DNA from: Burkholderiales bacterium
GTDB lineage: Bacteria > Pseudomonadota > Gammaproteobacteria > Burkholderiales > Burkholderiaceae_E
Direction of reading: 5' to 3'
Assembly (NCBI GenBank): GCA_947487165.1
Contig: CANKWX010000020.1
Location: forward strand, 1 to 53,071
Length of the DNA: 53,071 nucleotides
Part shown: piece by piece, positions 41,113-50,328 of the stretch
Position numbering within the stretch: position 1 is the first letter of the stretch
How the letters are laid out: every line of letters starts with the position of its first letter
Translations under genes and position numbers: made by a program
The notes under the pieces: generated by a model
Databases searched by the model: none
The model's input: only the letters and a program-made list of their open reading frames with translations
Told to the model about the DNA's origin: nothing

Positions 41113-42282
41113 TCACTCCCGTTCGAGGATCACGGTGGCGTGGGCGTGGCCCGGACCGAGTACCAGACCAGGCCCCGCAGCCAGCGCAAGGCGACAGTCC
41201 TTTACCTGTACGGCAGGATGGGCTTCTCCGCGCAGCTGGCGCACCGCTTCGATGGCCTTGGTAATGCCGCCGCGGTTCATCGGGTGGTTGTTGCACAGCC
41301 CGCCGCCATCGGTATTCCAGGGCAGCTTGCCCACGCCTGAGATCAGGTTGCCATCCGCCACGAAGCGCCCACCCTCGCCCTTGGCACAAAACCCGAGATC
41401 TTCGAGCTGAGCGATCACCATGATGGTGAAGTTGTCGTACACCGACGCATAGTCGATGTCAGCGGGCGTGACGCCCGCTTCGGCAAAGGCGGCAGCCCCG
41501 GAAATCTGCGCACCGGTGCGGGTGAGGTCGAGATAGCCGCCCTGCGTGGTGTTCATAGTCTGGCCGCAGCCGATGACCTTGACGATCGGTCGCTTGAGGC
41601 TGCGCGCGATTTCGGGGCGGGCGAGAACCAGCGCACCGCCGCCGTCGGTGATCACGCAGCAGTCGAGCCGTCGGATCGGGTCGGAGATGACCGGCGAGGC
41701 CATCACTTCTTCGACGGTCACCGGCTTGCGCAGCAGCGCGTTGGGATTGTGCTGGGCATGCTGCGAGGCCGCCACTTTCACCCAGGCAATCTGCTCAAGC
41801 GTGGTGCCGTACTCGTGCATATGCCGCTGCATCATCATTCCGTAGATGCCCCCGATGGTCCACTTGAAGGCGGTCTCCCAGGCGGCCTCGGGCCGATCGA
41901 CCGGCGGCGCGCGAAAGGCGGTGCCGGTGGCCTGTCCGCTCGAGCGCGGTTTGCCGGCCAGCGTGATGAGTGCCACCGAGCAGTGCCCTGACGCAATCGC
42001 TGCTGCGGCATGCTCGATGTGAGCGAGATAGGAGCATCCACCGGATTCGGTGCCGTCGTACCACTTGAGCTTCAAGCCCATGTAGTCGGCCATGTAGAGC
42101 GGGCTCAGCCCAGGCGCATCGCCCGCGCAGAAGTAGCCATCGACGTCAGCCAGACTCAGCCCGGCATCCTGCAGGGCACCGAGCGCGCTTTCGGCATGGA
42201 GTTGGGCCACGGACTTGTCAGGCGCAAGCCGGGTCGGATGTTCATAGGCGCCGACAATGCAGGCGGATGCCGATAGGCTCAC
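41113..42282 (-). CDS. Thiolase family protein (SCP2/lipid-transfer type)
   Basis: 389 residues. N-terminus CIVGAYEHPTRLAPDKSVAQ; nucleophilic Cys C83 in ESGGCSYLAHIEHAAAAIAS; late motifs DYASVYDNFTIMVIAQLEDL, and NTDGGGLCNNHPMNRGGITK with the active-site His. This is the thiolase branch that works with DUF35 proteins in degradation of branched or cyclic acyl-CoA, or as a beta-ketoacyl-CoA thiolase; the classical C-terminal CxGxG is not evident. GTG start at 42282. A 25-bp piece of its 5' end recurs at 35742-35766. Confidence 0.9.
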   Translation of the reverse strand: MSLSASACIVGAYEHPTRLAPDKSVAQLHAESALGALQDAGLSLADVDGYFCAGDAPGLSPLYMADYMGLKLKWYDGTESGGCSYLAHIEHAAAAIASGHCSVALITLAGKPRSSGQATGTAFRAPPVDRPEAAWETAFKWTIGGIYGMMMQRHMHEYGTTLEQIAWVKVAASQHAQHNPNALLRKPVTVEEVMASPVISDPIRRLDCCVITDGGGALVLARPEIARSLKRPIVKVIGCGQTMNTTQGGYLDLTRTGAQISGAAAFAEAGVTPADIDYASVYDNFTIMVIAQLEDLGFCAKGEGGRFVADGNLISGVGKLPWNTDGGGLCNNHPMNRGGITKAIEAVRQLRGEAHPAVQVKDCRLALAAGPGLVLGPGHAHATVILERE

Positions 42283-42370
42283 TGAGCGTCTCCTTGTGCT
42301 TTTGGTGCGATGCTAACCTGCGCGCCGGATCAGGACCGTTCCATGATTGAGCAGTCAATCAGATTTGAAA

Positions 42371-43867
42371 TCAGCCATTGATTCCGAATGCCGAGCAAAG
42401 TCGCTGCGGGTCGAGCAGCTGGATCGCGAGTTCGCCATCATTGGCGCGGATGATGCTGCTGACGAACAAGCCTGCCTGGGCGGCTGACAAGGGATTCGGC
42501 GTGACATTGCCATGAGCGAACTGGGCGACGCTATGGAGTTCATCGACAATCAGACCGATGCATGCCAATCCGTGTTGCATGATCAGAATCTGACTGTCGT
42601 GGCGCGGCTGGTCTGGCTGCCCGCCGAGCAAACCTGCGAGGTCGAAGACCCACGCATAAGTGTCCTGTCCATCGTGTTCGCGCCGCACAATCCCGCGTCG
42701 CCAGACGGATTGACCCACTGAGGCCGGTCGCATCGCCTGCACTGAGACGGCCTCAAGAACCGCGAGTGCGGGCAGGGCCATGAGCTGCTGGTTGCAGACA
42801 AAGGTCGCGTATTCAGCGCCGCTCTGGGTGTTCACGGTTGATTCGACACGCAGGGGCGCGATGATCTGGGCGTGCGAATCCTTGAGAACCGGTCCGAAAT
42901 GACGGATGAGCACGGCGATCACGTCTTCCCGATAGCCATCGGTGGTCTTGAATTCGCGGTAGCCCGCAGTCGCCGACGCGGCAAAAACCGCGTACTGCCC
43001 GTCATGAATGCCAACGTCACTGATGTGCTCGCCGGCTTCGGGTAGCGACATCGACGCAGGCATCGAAAAGCGTGAGCCGACCGGATGGGCCGGATGGGTG
43101 CTCGACAAAACAGTGCCGTTTGGCGACATGAACAGCGCATACATATTGCTGCGGCCGTTGATGCCAGCTCGGAGCATTGCGTCGAATTCGGGTCTACTGT
43201 CAAAGACCACGCCGATGCCGCCAAGGATCTGGCCCGGATCCTTCGGGTGCGTGATCGCCGCATGGTATTCATAGGTCGAATCGCCGCCGTAAAAGGGCGA
43301 GCCTTCGAAAGGCGTCACGTAATAGCTCTGGGTCGTGCGCAGGGCCGCAACTTTCGCGAGCGTGGTTGGCGACACCGCGGCATGGTCACCGAGCGCTTCG
43401 CCAGTGCTGGCGATGATGTTGCCTTGACGGTCATAGACGAAGATGCGGGTGTAAACCGTATACAGGCCATTGATGTGCTCGAGCACCCTGCCAATCGTCC
43501 GGACTGATTGGTCAGCCGGGTCGGCCAGACCGTTGCGCAGTTCAGCGGTCAGCGCCCACCATCGGCAATCGTTGGCGCGTTCATAGAGGTTGCGATCGAG
43601 CAGGTCGACCAGCAGTTTTGCAGTGAAACCCGCGTCAAGCAGGTTGGAGGCCAGCACGGTTTCATACAGATCATCGATGGCGGCTTTGAACAGGAGGTTG
43701 CTTGCATTCCCGGTCTCGCTGATCTGCTCAAGGACGGTCTTGAGTTTGCTCAGATCCCCTTTGCCGCCAGCGGTCATGACTTGCCCGTTCCAGACGATCT
43801 GCTTGATGTGCCTGGCGGCGATCATGATGTCGTGAAGCGGTGGGCAAAAGCTTTCGGCGTGGGACAA
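42371..43867 (-). CDS. Cache-domain protein with C-terminal CheW-like domain
   Basis: 498 residues with no transmembrane helix or signal peptide. Residues ~90-330 resemble a Cache sensor: RNLYERANDCRWWALTAELR, YTRIFVYDRQGNIIAS and ILGGIGVVFDSRPEFDAML. The C-terminus (~350-495) resembles CheW: TQSGAEYATFVCNQQLMALP, YAWVFDLAGLLG and LIMQHGLACIGLIVDELHSV. It could bring a cytoplasmic ligand sensor straight to the receptor-CheA complex. Follows the paralogous Cache protein by 15 bp and the MCP gene further up, all on the minus strand. Confidence 0.82.
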   Translation of the reverse strand: MSHAESFCPPLHDIMIAARHIKQIVWNGQVMTAGGKGDLSKLKTVLEQISETGNASNLLFKAAIDDLYETVLASNLLDAGFTAKLLVDLLDRNLYERANDCRWWALTAELRNGLADPADQSVRTIGRVLEHINGLYTVYTRIFVYDRQGNIIASTGEALGDHAAVSPTTLAKVAALRTTQSYYVTPFEGSPFYGGDSTYEYHAAITHPKDPGQILGGIGVVFDSRPEFDAMLRAGINGRSNMYALFMSPNGTVLSSTHPAHPVGSRFSMPASMSLPEAGEHISDVGIHDGQYAVFAASATAGYREFKTTDGYREDVIAVLIRHFGPVLKDSHAQIIAPLRVESTVNTQSGAEYATFVCNQQLMALPALAVLEAVSVQAMRPASVGQSVWRRGIVRREHDGQDTYAWVFDLAGLLGGQPDQPRHDSQILIMQHGLACIGLIVDELHSVAQFAHGNVTPNPLSAAQAGLFVSSIIRANDGELAIQLLDPQRLCSAFGING

Positions 43868-43882
43868 AAGCCCCTTGAGCAG

Positions 43883-44881
43883 TTAGGGATCGAGGCGTTC
43901 TGACAGGCGTTCCCGATCGCGTTCGAAGGCGATATCAAGCGGGGTCATCATCTGACCGATCCAGCCGTCCGGACCCTGATAGCCCTGATAACCGGGCGAG
44001 GTGCGCGTGCTGATGAGGTAGTTGCGTCCGCAAAAGAGAACAGGCTGGTGCTGATTGTCGAGATTGACCGGCACCTTCGCGCCCGGCTCGATCCACAGCG
44101 GATCAGCGCTGGCGATGACACGATGGTCCTGATCGAGCAGCAGCATGATGCTGCGCCGGGAGACGTCGCGGTGCGAACTGAAAATGCCGGCCATCTCATC
44201 TTCGAAGTTGAAACTCAGGCACAGCAGGCCGATGACCGCGCCGGAATCGGGATGAAGCATGCGGTGTGCGTAAATGAGTGCCCGGGATTTGCTGGGTCGA
44301 AGATCACTGACCCCAAAGCGCTCGACATAGCTGGGTGATTCGATCGCAAGACGAATGCAGGGATCGGCACACTGACCAGGATCGGACGATGCGTCGATGT
44401 TGACCAGGACTCGGCCGTCGACATCAAGCAGCAGGATGTCGTCGTAGACGGTGTATTTGGCGCGGTACTCGTTGAGCCTTTGACGAATGAGCTCGGGGTC
44501 GCTGGAAAGCCCGGCGACAAAGCTGCACAGTTGTCGGTCTGTGGCCAGAAATCCGACGTCGGCCGTGCGCTCGAACAGATTGCGCACGACGATATCGATG
44601 ATGTACTGAGACTTGGTTGCGATCTGGCCGGTGACGTTGGCGAGCTTTTCCTTGATCAGACTGGCGACCAGTTCGCGTTCCAGCTGACTGAACTGCTTGC
44701 GGGTCGCGGCCATCGTCGGCAGGATCGTCCGCGCTTCCTCGGGGCAATTCATCTTGGCGGACGATTCGATCAGCCGCCACATCAGATTCAAATCCTGAAG
44801 CGAACGCTCGCAGCGACTGACGTCGCGCATATAGGGCATGAACAGTTCGAGATCGAAGGCACTGAGCGCAGAATTTTCCAT
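43883..44881 (-). CDS. Cache-like sensor protein without CheW
   Basis: 332 residues, soluble. Paralogue of the N-terminal part of the next gene: IIDIVVRNLFERTADVGFLA aligns with its LLDRNLYERAND segment, and YTVYDDILLLDVDGRVLVNI and SGAVIGLLCLSFNFEDEMAG are Cache-type. The N-terminal ~100 residues are helical. No output domain is recognised, so it probably acts through a partner, presumably the neighbouring Cache-CheW protein or MCP. ATG at 44881, 114 bp after the MCP gene; 15 bp before the Cache-CheW gene. Confidence 0.75.
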   Translation of the reverse strand: MENSALSAFDLELFMPYMRDVSRCERSLQDLNLMWRLIESSAKMNCPEEARTILPTMAATRKQFSQLERELVASLIKEKLANVTGQIATKSQYIIDIVVRNLFERTADVGFLATDRQLCSFVAGLSSDPELIRQRLNEYRAKYTVYDDILLLDVDGRVLVNIDASSDPGQCADPCIRLAIESPSYVERFGVSDLRPSKSRALIYAHRMLHPDSGAVIGLLCLSFNFEDEMAGIFSSHRDVSRRSIMLLLDQDHRVIASADPLWIEPGAKVPVNLDNQHQPVLFCGRNYLISTRTSPGYQGYQGPDGWIGQMMTPLDIAFERDRERLSERLDP

Positions 44882-44995
44882 GTTGAGTGCTTAAGTTCAG
44901 ATATCGAAAGGGCGATTCGCTTAGCGCATCATGCCCTGCCCGCAAATTGGACGAGGACCAATCCTGGCCTGGTTGCCCCCACAGTCAGCCCCGCG

Positions 44996-46552
44996 CTACG
45001 ACAGTTTGAAGACCGCCACCGCCTGCACAAGATGCTGCGCCTGATTCTTGAGGCTTTCTGCCGCCGCAGCGCTTTCTTCCACCAGTGCTGCGTTTTGCTG
45101 CGTTGCTGCGTCCATCTGATTGACCGCATCGCCCACTTGCTGCACGCCGGTGTTCTGCTCGACGCTGGCTGCGCTGATCTCGGCGACGATGCCGGTCACG
45201 CGCTGGATGGACCCGACGATCTCGTCCATGGTTTTGCCGGCCTGGTCGACCAGCGCAGTGCCCTGATCGACACGTTCGACACTGCTGACGATCAGTGACT
45301 TGATCTCCTTGGCCGCCTCGGCGCTGCGTTGCGCGAGGTTGCGTACTTCGGAAGCCACCACTGCGAAGCCCCGGCCCTGTTCGCCCGCGCGCGCCGCTTC
45401 GACGGCCGCGTTCAGCGCGAGGATATTGGTCTGGAAGGCAATGCCATCGATCACGCTGATGATGTCACCGATTTTTCTGCTGCTTTCGTTGATGTCCTTC
45501 ATGGTGACGACCACCTTGCTCACCACCTCGCCGCCCTGCTCGGCCACTGCTGAAGCGCTCTGGGCCAGCTGATTCGCCTGTCGGGCACTATCGGTATTGT
45601 TGCGAACCGTTGAACTGAGTTCTTCCATTGTGGCGGCGGTCTGCTGCAGCGCGCTCGCCTGCTGCTCGGTGCGCGTCGACAGATCCTGGTTGCCCTGCGC
45701 AATCTGCGCGCTGGCAGTGGCCACCGCCTCCGAGTTGCTGCGCACTTCGGTCACCACGCCAACCAGGCTGTCACGCATGCCGGCCAGTGCGGCCATCAGG
45801 CTGTGGGTGTCGCCCATGCGCACCGGAATCCGGGCGGTGAGGTCGCCTCGGGCGACTGCATTGACCGCCTCGGCTGCTTCACCGGGTTCTGCCCCGAGTT
45901 GACGAAAGAGGCTGCGGGTCAGGGTCGCGGCGAACACCAGCGTCAAACCCAAAAGGCCGAGGCCGCCGATAACGAGTGTGTAGGTATTGCCGGTCAGGGT
46001 TGATTCCAGCGATGCACTGCGCACGACGAGCAGGTCTTCTTCGGCTTTCGAAAATTCAGCGATCAGGCCGCGGAAGGCATCCATCGCGGCTTTGTCCTTG
46101 CCGGCCGAGAACTCCCGCAGCAGTCCATCGAGCGAGCCTTTGCCGGCCGAGACGTCGCGGCGCATCGTGACCAGTCCATTGGCAACACCCATGAACTGGT
46201 TATGAAAGCCCATCAGCTTTTCCAGTCGCGCCTGCTGCGCCGGATTGTCGGAGGTCAGTGACTTCGCATTGTTGAAGTGCGCGATGAACGCCTTTTCGCC
46301 GAGATTGAAAGGCTCAAGGAAATTCTCGCTGCCGCCGGCCACAAATCCCCGTAAACCGGTCTCGATATTGATCATGTTCTCGAGCATCCGTTGGGACTCG
46401 GTCAGCACCTTGTAGGTGTGCGTATTCCAGTGAACGGTGTCGCGCAGTTTGCTGGCATTGAACAGCGCGATGCCGATCAGCGTGCTGATGATCAGCAAGA
46501 TCGCCGAGAAGGTCAGGGTGATCCGCTTTTTCAAAGTCCAGCTGTCAAACAT
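44996..46552 (-). CDS. Methyl-accepting chemotaxis protein
   Basis: 518 residues. TM1 ~11-33, periplasmic CHASE3-like helical sensor ([32 protein letters not shown]), TM2 ~187-209, HAMP region ([20 protein letters not shown]), then the signalling domain with the conserved tip [20 protein letters not shown] and [18 protein letters not shown]. The protein ends in VAVFKLS with no CheR-docking pentapeptide. ATG 46552 gives [13 protein letters not shown], a normal cytoplasmic start. First gene of the chemotaxis group; passes its signal to CheA through CheW proteins, perhaps including the one encoded two genes on. Confidence 0.95.
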   Translation of the reverse strand: MFDSWTLKKRITLTFSAILLIISTLIGIALFNASKLRDTVHWNTHTYKVLTESQRMLENMINIETGLRGFVAGGSENFLEPFNLGEKAFIAHFNNAKSLTSDNPAQQARLEKLMGFHNQFMGVANGLVTMRRDVSAGKGSLDGLLREFSAGKDKAAMDAFRGLIAEFSKAEEDLLVVRSASLESTLTGNTYTLVIGGLGLLGLTLVFAATLTRSLFRQLGAEPGEAAEAVNAVARGDLTARIPVRMGDTHSLMAALAGMRDSLVGVVTEVRSNSEAVATASAQIAQGNQDLSTRTEQQASALQQTAATMEELSSTVRNNTDSARQANQLAQSASAVAEQGGEVVSKVVVTMKDINESSRKIGDIISVIDGIAFQTNILALNAAVEAARAGEQGRGFAVVASEVRNLAQRSAEAAKEIKSLIVSSVERVDQGTALVDQAGKTMDEIVGSIQRVTGIVAEISAASVEQNTGVQQVGDAVNQMDAATQQNAALVEESAAAAESLKNQAQHLVQAVAVFKLS

Positions 46553-46678
46553 CACCCATCTCCACAAAGTCGACACAATGTGGTTTGAGAATGCCTGAGT
46601 TGGCTTGGCTGATTTGGAGGCGGTCGCCCTGCGGTGCCCGGACAGCGATCGGCGGTGTGCGGGCGATCGATCACGTCA

Positions 46679-47233
46679 CTACCAGTGTTCGCTGCCTGGG
46701 TCGCCCTTGAACGGCCCGACCAACTCGGGGGTGATCCAGCCGCCATAAAAGCGGCCAGGCTGCGGCCTGACCGGCGCGCCGTCGACCCTGCAATCGAGGG
46801 CCGCCGGATAGAGGGACACGCAGTCTGCAAGCGCCTGCGCGCCGGCGAGCGGCCGCGGGTAGCTCCATGCCACATCAGTCAGGCGCCGATCGCCATGCAC
46901 TAATGTCCAGTATTTGGCCGGACCTTTCCATTCACAGAAAGAGCCGCCGGATCCGGGCTGAAACAGGTGCCGCGCCACATCATCCCAGGGCAAATAGACG
47001 CTCGGCGGATGGGCAGTCTCGAGGACGAGCACGGCGCGACGCGTACGGGCCACTTCGACCTCACCCCATCGGACCACGATTTCGCGCGCGTCCTGCGCAA
47101 GTCTCGGTGGTCGCGGGAAGTCCCAGACCGAGACCTGGCCTGGCCCTGGCGTCACTGCAAACGGCGGGCGCGTCTGGCCTTTCCAGTGCCAGTGCTCGCG
47201 GGCCGATCGGATCCAGTCGGGCAGATCGCTCAT
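46679..47233 (-). CDS. DUF427 family protein
   Basis: 184 residues. Typical DUF427 pattern: VVRWGEVEVARTRRAVLVLE, PPSVYLPWDDVARHLFQPGS, SFCEWKGPAKYWTLVHGDRR and DVAWSYPRPLAGAQALADCV, with a proline-rich C-terminus GRFYGGWITPELVGPFKGDP. The family is small, soluble and has no settled function. ATG 47233 overlaps the preceding lipoprotein gene stop by 4 bp (ATGA), so they form an operon; a longer upstream frame is rejected because it lies inside that gene. Confidence 0.9.
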   Translation of the reverse strand: MSDLPDWIRSAREHWHWKGQTRPPFAVTPGPGQVSVWDFPRPPRLAQDAREIVVRWGEVEVARTRRAVLVLETAHPPSVYLPWDDVARHLFQPGSGGSFCEWKGPAKYWTLVHGDRRLTDVAWSYPRPLAGAQALADCVSLYPAALDCRVDGAPVRPQPGRFYGGWITPELVGPFKGDPGSEHW

Positions 47234-47679
47234 CTGCTTTGGGCCTGCTGCTCGAAGCGCATCGTGAATGCCTGCATGCGAGAACGGTTCTTGCCCCAGT
47301 CGAAGAGGCCAAACAAGGAGCGCGATCGAAAATCGATGCGCTGATCCTGCGGATTGATCCGGAAGTCGACCTGATCCCGAAAGCCCATTGGCGTGGTGAA
47401 GATCACCTGCATGGTCAGGGCGTCGCTGTTCACGACCGTCGCCTCTGGAAAGCCTTTCAAGGTGCCCTGCAGCAGGGCCATCGCCTGTGCCGGCGAACCC
47501 TGGTAGCTCAGGGGCGCAAAGCCGCCCGTGCCTGTGGAATTGACGCAATTGCTGGGCAGCACGCAATCCAGATCCGCTGCTTTGGCAGCCGCGACGCTGG
47601 CGCTTTGGGGCGCCGGGGAGGCGCAGGCGCTCAACACGATTACTGCGGCGAGGGCCGCGCCTTTCGATGTGAATTGCAT
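47230..47679 (-). CDS. DUF1499 family lipoprotein
   Basis: 149 residues. Lipoprotein signal ALAAVIVLSACAS with the lipid-attachment Cys at ~19. The mature part has the DUF1499 signature: CVLPSNCVNSTGTGGFAPL, FPEATVV, QVIFTTPMGFRDQVDFRI and DFRSRSLFGLFDWGKNRSRM. Expected at the inner or outer membrane facing the periplasm; family function is unknown. Translationally coupled to the DUF427 gene and 23 bp behind the MFS gene. Confidence 0.9.
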   Translation of the reverse strand: MQFTSKGAALAAVIVLSACASPAPQSASVAAAKAADLDCVLPSNCVNSTGTGGFAPLSYQGSPAQAMALLQGTLKGFPEATVVNSDALTMQVIFTTPMGFRDQVDFRINPQDQRIDFRSRSLFGLFDWGKNRSRMQAFTMRFEQQAQSR

Positions 47680-47702
47680 GTTTCGGACTCCGGTTGTGGT
47701 GC

Positions 47703-48908
47703 TCAGTCTGCCTTTGATTCGCTTTGCAGCCTTGGCGTCTGCGACCTGGGCAACACTGACACGCCGAAAAGCGCTATCGCCGCTGCCATCAGATAGGCGG
47801 GCCCAAAGCCTGCAATCGATCCGATCGCACCAAAGGCCAGCGGCCCGCCCACCAGTCCGGCGGTCATGACCACCATCACGGCGCCGGTTGCCGAGCCGAC
47901 CTCAGACGGCGGCACGCGCAACGATACCTCGGCCAGGAACACACCGTTCCAGCCTGCTGCGGTGAGTCCGAAAATTGCCAGCAGCGGCCACATCCAGGGA
48001 TCAGGGATCTGCGCACCAAACAGCCCGAGCAGCCCCGCGCAGGCAGCAGTGACCAGTCCCAGACCTCGCAGCACGGCGGCCGGGTTGCCGCTGCGGCTGG
48101 CCACCCACCCCCAGAGAATGCGGCCGACAAAGCCGCCGGCCTGAGCGATTGCAAGCCATTGGCCGGCCTGGATCAGGCTGGCGCCCCGTTCTGCGACCGC
48201 GTAGGTGACGAACCAGCCATTCAGGCAGATTTGCGTGGCGGCAAAGGCACCTGCGCACAGTGACATGCGTCGCAGTTCGCGCGATGCCGCCAGGCGGCGC
48301 AGTGACTCAATCGGGCCGATGCGCCGCCCGGTGATCATTGCCGGCGCAGGCCACTGATTCATAGCCCGACGCATCGACACCACGCCTGCCAGCAGCACCA
48401 GCGCCACGAGCAGGCAGGCCTTTTGCCATCCGAATGCCAGCGCGATCAGAGGCAGGCTGGCGGACGCCACGAAGGAGCCGACCTGCACGCCGGCCTGTTT
48501 GAGCGAGAACAGCAAGGGCTGTTGGCGCGGGGGGACGAACTGCGACAGCAACTGAGACGACGCGGGCCCTTCCAGGCCATGGCCAAGTCCCAGCAGCAGG
48601 GCGCAGGCTGCCACACCCCAGGCAGTCCCGGTGGCGGCGCAGCACAGACCGGCGGCGCAACACACCAGACAGGCTTGCGTCAGCCGCCACGCGCCGAAAC
48701 GGGGAATCAGTGATCCGCTGGACGTCGAGAGAAAGATCTGCGACAGCCAGACGGCTGCGGTGTACCAGCCCACGAAGGTGAGCGGCAGTTGGGCATCACG
48801 TGCAACCTCGGGGGCAAGCACCGGAATGACGGTGTAGGCGAAGGCCGCAGCGCCGACGACGCTTCCCAGCCATAGGGATACGGCCATCGGGCCACGGGAG
48901 GAGGACAT
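47703..48908 (-). CDS. Major facilitator superfamily transporter
   Basis: 401 residues with about 12 transmembrane helices. MFS features: the loop after helix 2 (SGSLIPRFGAWRLTQACLVC), LLLGLGHGLEGPASSQLLSQ, and in the second half ILWGWVASRSGN resembling the repeat of motif A. The group looks like proton-coupled uptake or efflux carriers of small organic molecules; substrate unknown. ATG 48908 is used; a GTG at 48929 would add 7 residues and neither has a strong ribosome site. Divergent from the nitronate monooxygenase relic. Confidence 0.88.
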   Translation of the reverse strand: MSSSRGPMAVSLWLGSVVGAAAFAYTVIPVLAPEVARDAQLPLTFVGWYTAAVWLSQIFLSTSSGSLIPRFGAWRLTQACLVCCAAGLCCAATGTAWGVAACALLLGLGHGLEGPASSQLLSQFVPPRQQPLLFSLKQAGVQVGSFVASASLPLIALAFGWQKACLLVALVLLAGVVSMRRAMNQWPAPAMITGRRIGPIESLRRLAASRELRRMSLCAGAFAATQICLNGWFVTYAVAERGASLIQAGQWLAIAQAGGFVGRILWGWVASRSGNPAAVLRGLGLVTAACAGLLGLFGAQIPDPWMWPLLAIFGLTAAGWNGVFLAEVSLRVPPSEVGSATGAVMVVMTAGLVGGPLAFGAIGSIAGFGPAYLMAAAIALFGVSVLPRSQTPRLQSESKAD

Positions 48909-48988
48909 GGCGTGAGTGTGCCTGAGCACCGATGTGTTTCCGGTGGACGGGCTGGCTGACGCATGACAGACCTCTCAAGGAACCACTG

Positions 48989-49381
48989 ATGGCAAGCCTC
49001 TCGACACGACTGACCCAAACGCTGGCGCTGCAACATCCGGTGGTGTCTGCGCCGATGGCGATGGCACCGTGCGCACGACCCTGGCCGATATCGCACGCGA
49101 GATTCCATGGCCACGCGGCTTTACCGCCCGAATCCGCCGCAATGCCTTCACCGATCGCTGGCAGGGGCGCGAAGAGGCGCTGGAAAAAAATTTCGCTCGA
49201 AGCGCCGCGCTATCGGCAGGCCTTTCTTGACGGCGATCCGGACAACACCGGGGTGTGGTTCGGTGAAGCGGCCGGGCTGATCGATTCAATCGATCCCGCA
49301 GCCGACATCATCGAACGGATGGTGCGCGATGCGGCGACTCGGCTCGCCGGGCATGGGGGTGCCCGGATTGTGATGCCTTGA
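48989..49381 (+). pseudogene. Collapsed nitronate monooxygenase gene
   Basis: The first ~24 codons are the family start (MASLSTRLTQTLALQHPVVS then APMA) with a good ribosome site. Near 49058 the sequence jumps to the C-terminal part: in the frame from about 49060, DGTVRTTLADIAREIPWPRG and RIRRNAFTDRWQGREEALEK. At the run of seven A (~49183-49189) it shifts again to ISLEAPRYRQAFLDGDPDNT and VWFGEAAGLIDSIDPAADII, ending in the normal C-terminus. So roughly the middle 60% of a ~320-residue FMN oxidase is deleted and two frame changes are present. Non-functional. Confidence 0.8.
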
Positions 49382-49401
49382 GCCGCCCGGCGCCTTGGTG
49401 C

Positions 49402-50082
49402 TTACACCGGCTTGCGCCGGCGAGACACCAGGCCCACCGTGCCCAGGCCAGCCAGCATCAGGCCGTAGGTCGTTGGCGCAGGCACGGCGAAGAGCGATAC
49501 GCTGTCAAGCGATCCGCCATAAGTATCTGCAATTCCGGTCGCTTCGAATTTCAGTATCCCTTCGGCGCCGGTGCCGATGACATCAAACTCGAACAGACTC
49601 CAGGTGCCGCGCGCACCTGTATTGTTGCTCGTCAGCAGCGTTCCATTCCAGAACACATTGATGCCGTCCGTCGCCGAGTTACCCACTCGCGGCGCGTACC
49701 AGTAGCTCAGGCGGTAAGTCTGGCCGACGGTGGTGGCAACGGTCTGCGATATCCAGCTGTTGCAACATGGTTCGGTCCGGGCGTTGCCGTTATAAAAGCC
49801 AAAGTGACTGTCGAGCTCGATAAAGGTGTTGCCCGCCTGGGCCGTACCCGCCACGTTGTAACGAAGCTCGACACCGTGCGTCGAGCTGGCCTGCCAGTTC
49901 GAGAGGTAAGGGACGCTCTGCGGCGTGTTGTCGCCTTGGACGACAGTCCAGCTTCTGTCTGAAAGTTGCGTGCCGGTATAGGTCTCGAAACTGCCGTTCT
50001 GGATGAGATTGGTCGGCCCGGCCAGGGCAGCAAGCGGTGCAAACAGGGTCAGCGCGGCGGCCAGTGTGCGTAATGAATTCAC
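49402..50082 (-). CDS. PEP-CTERM sorting domain protein
   Basis: 226-residue exported protein. Signal peptide at the N-terminus (NSLRTLAAALTLFAPLAALA), a beta-rich carbohydrate-binding-like body starting NLIQNGSFETYTGTQLSD, and a C-terminal sorting tail: VPAPTTYGLMLAGLGTVGLV then SRRRKPV. The motif is VPAP instead of the usual VPEP. The tail is known to be processed by exosortase in exopolysaccharide-producing bacteria. GTG 50082 is chosen because AAGAGGAAC precedes it and it gives the signal peptide directly. Likely an extracellular matrix or surface protein; no exosortase gene in the window. Confidence 0.88.
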   Translation of the reverse strand: MNSLRTLAAALTLFAPLAALAGPTNLIQNGSFETYTGTQLSDRSWTVVQGDNTPQSVPYLSNWQASSTHGVELRYNVAGTAQAGNTFIELDSHFGFYNGNARTEPCCNSWISQTVATTVGQTYRLSYWYAPRVGNSATDGINVFWNGTLLTSNNTGARGTWSLFEFDVIGTGAEGILKFEATGIADTYGGSLDSVSLFAVPAPTTYGLMLAGLGTVGLVSRRRKPV

Positions 50083-50328
50083 GACGTTGTTCCTCTTGAA
50101 AGTTTCAGATCCGGCCACTGAAAAAGGAAATCAGTGAATTTGCCGCAGTGTTGTCAACGGTCACGATGAATCAGCTTCCCGCACCGGAGGAGAATCTATT
50201 TGTCTCGAGAAAAATCTGCCGTGAACTTCGTCACGCAAAGCCTGTGAACAGGGTTGATCCGATCAGGTTTGCGCTGCGCGCATCACAGTCGTGCAACACT
50301 CGCGGTTTGGTGACATTGGAGAGAGCGG

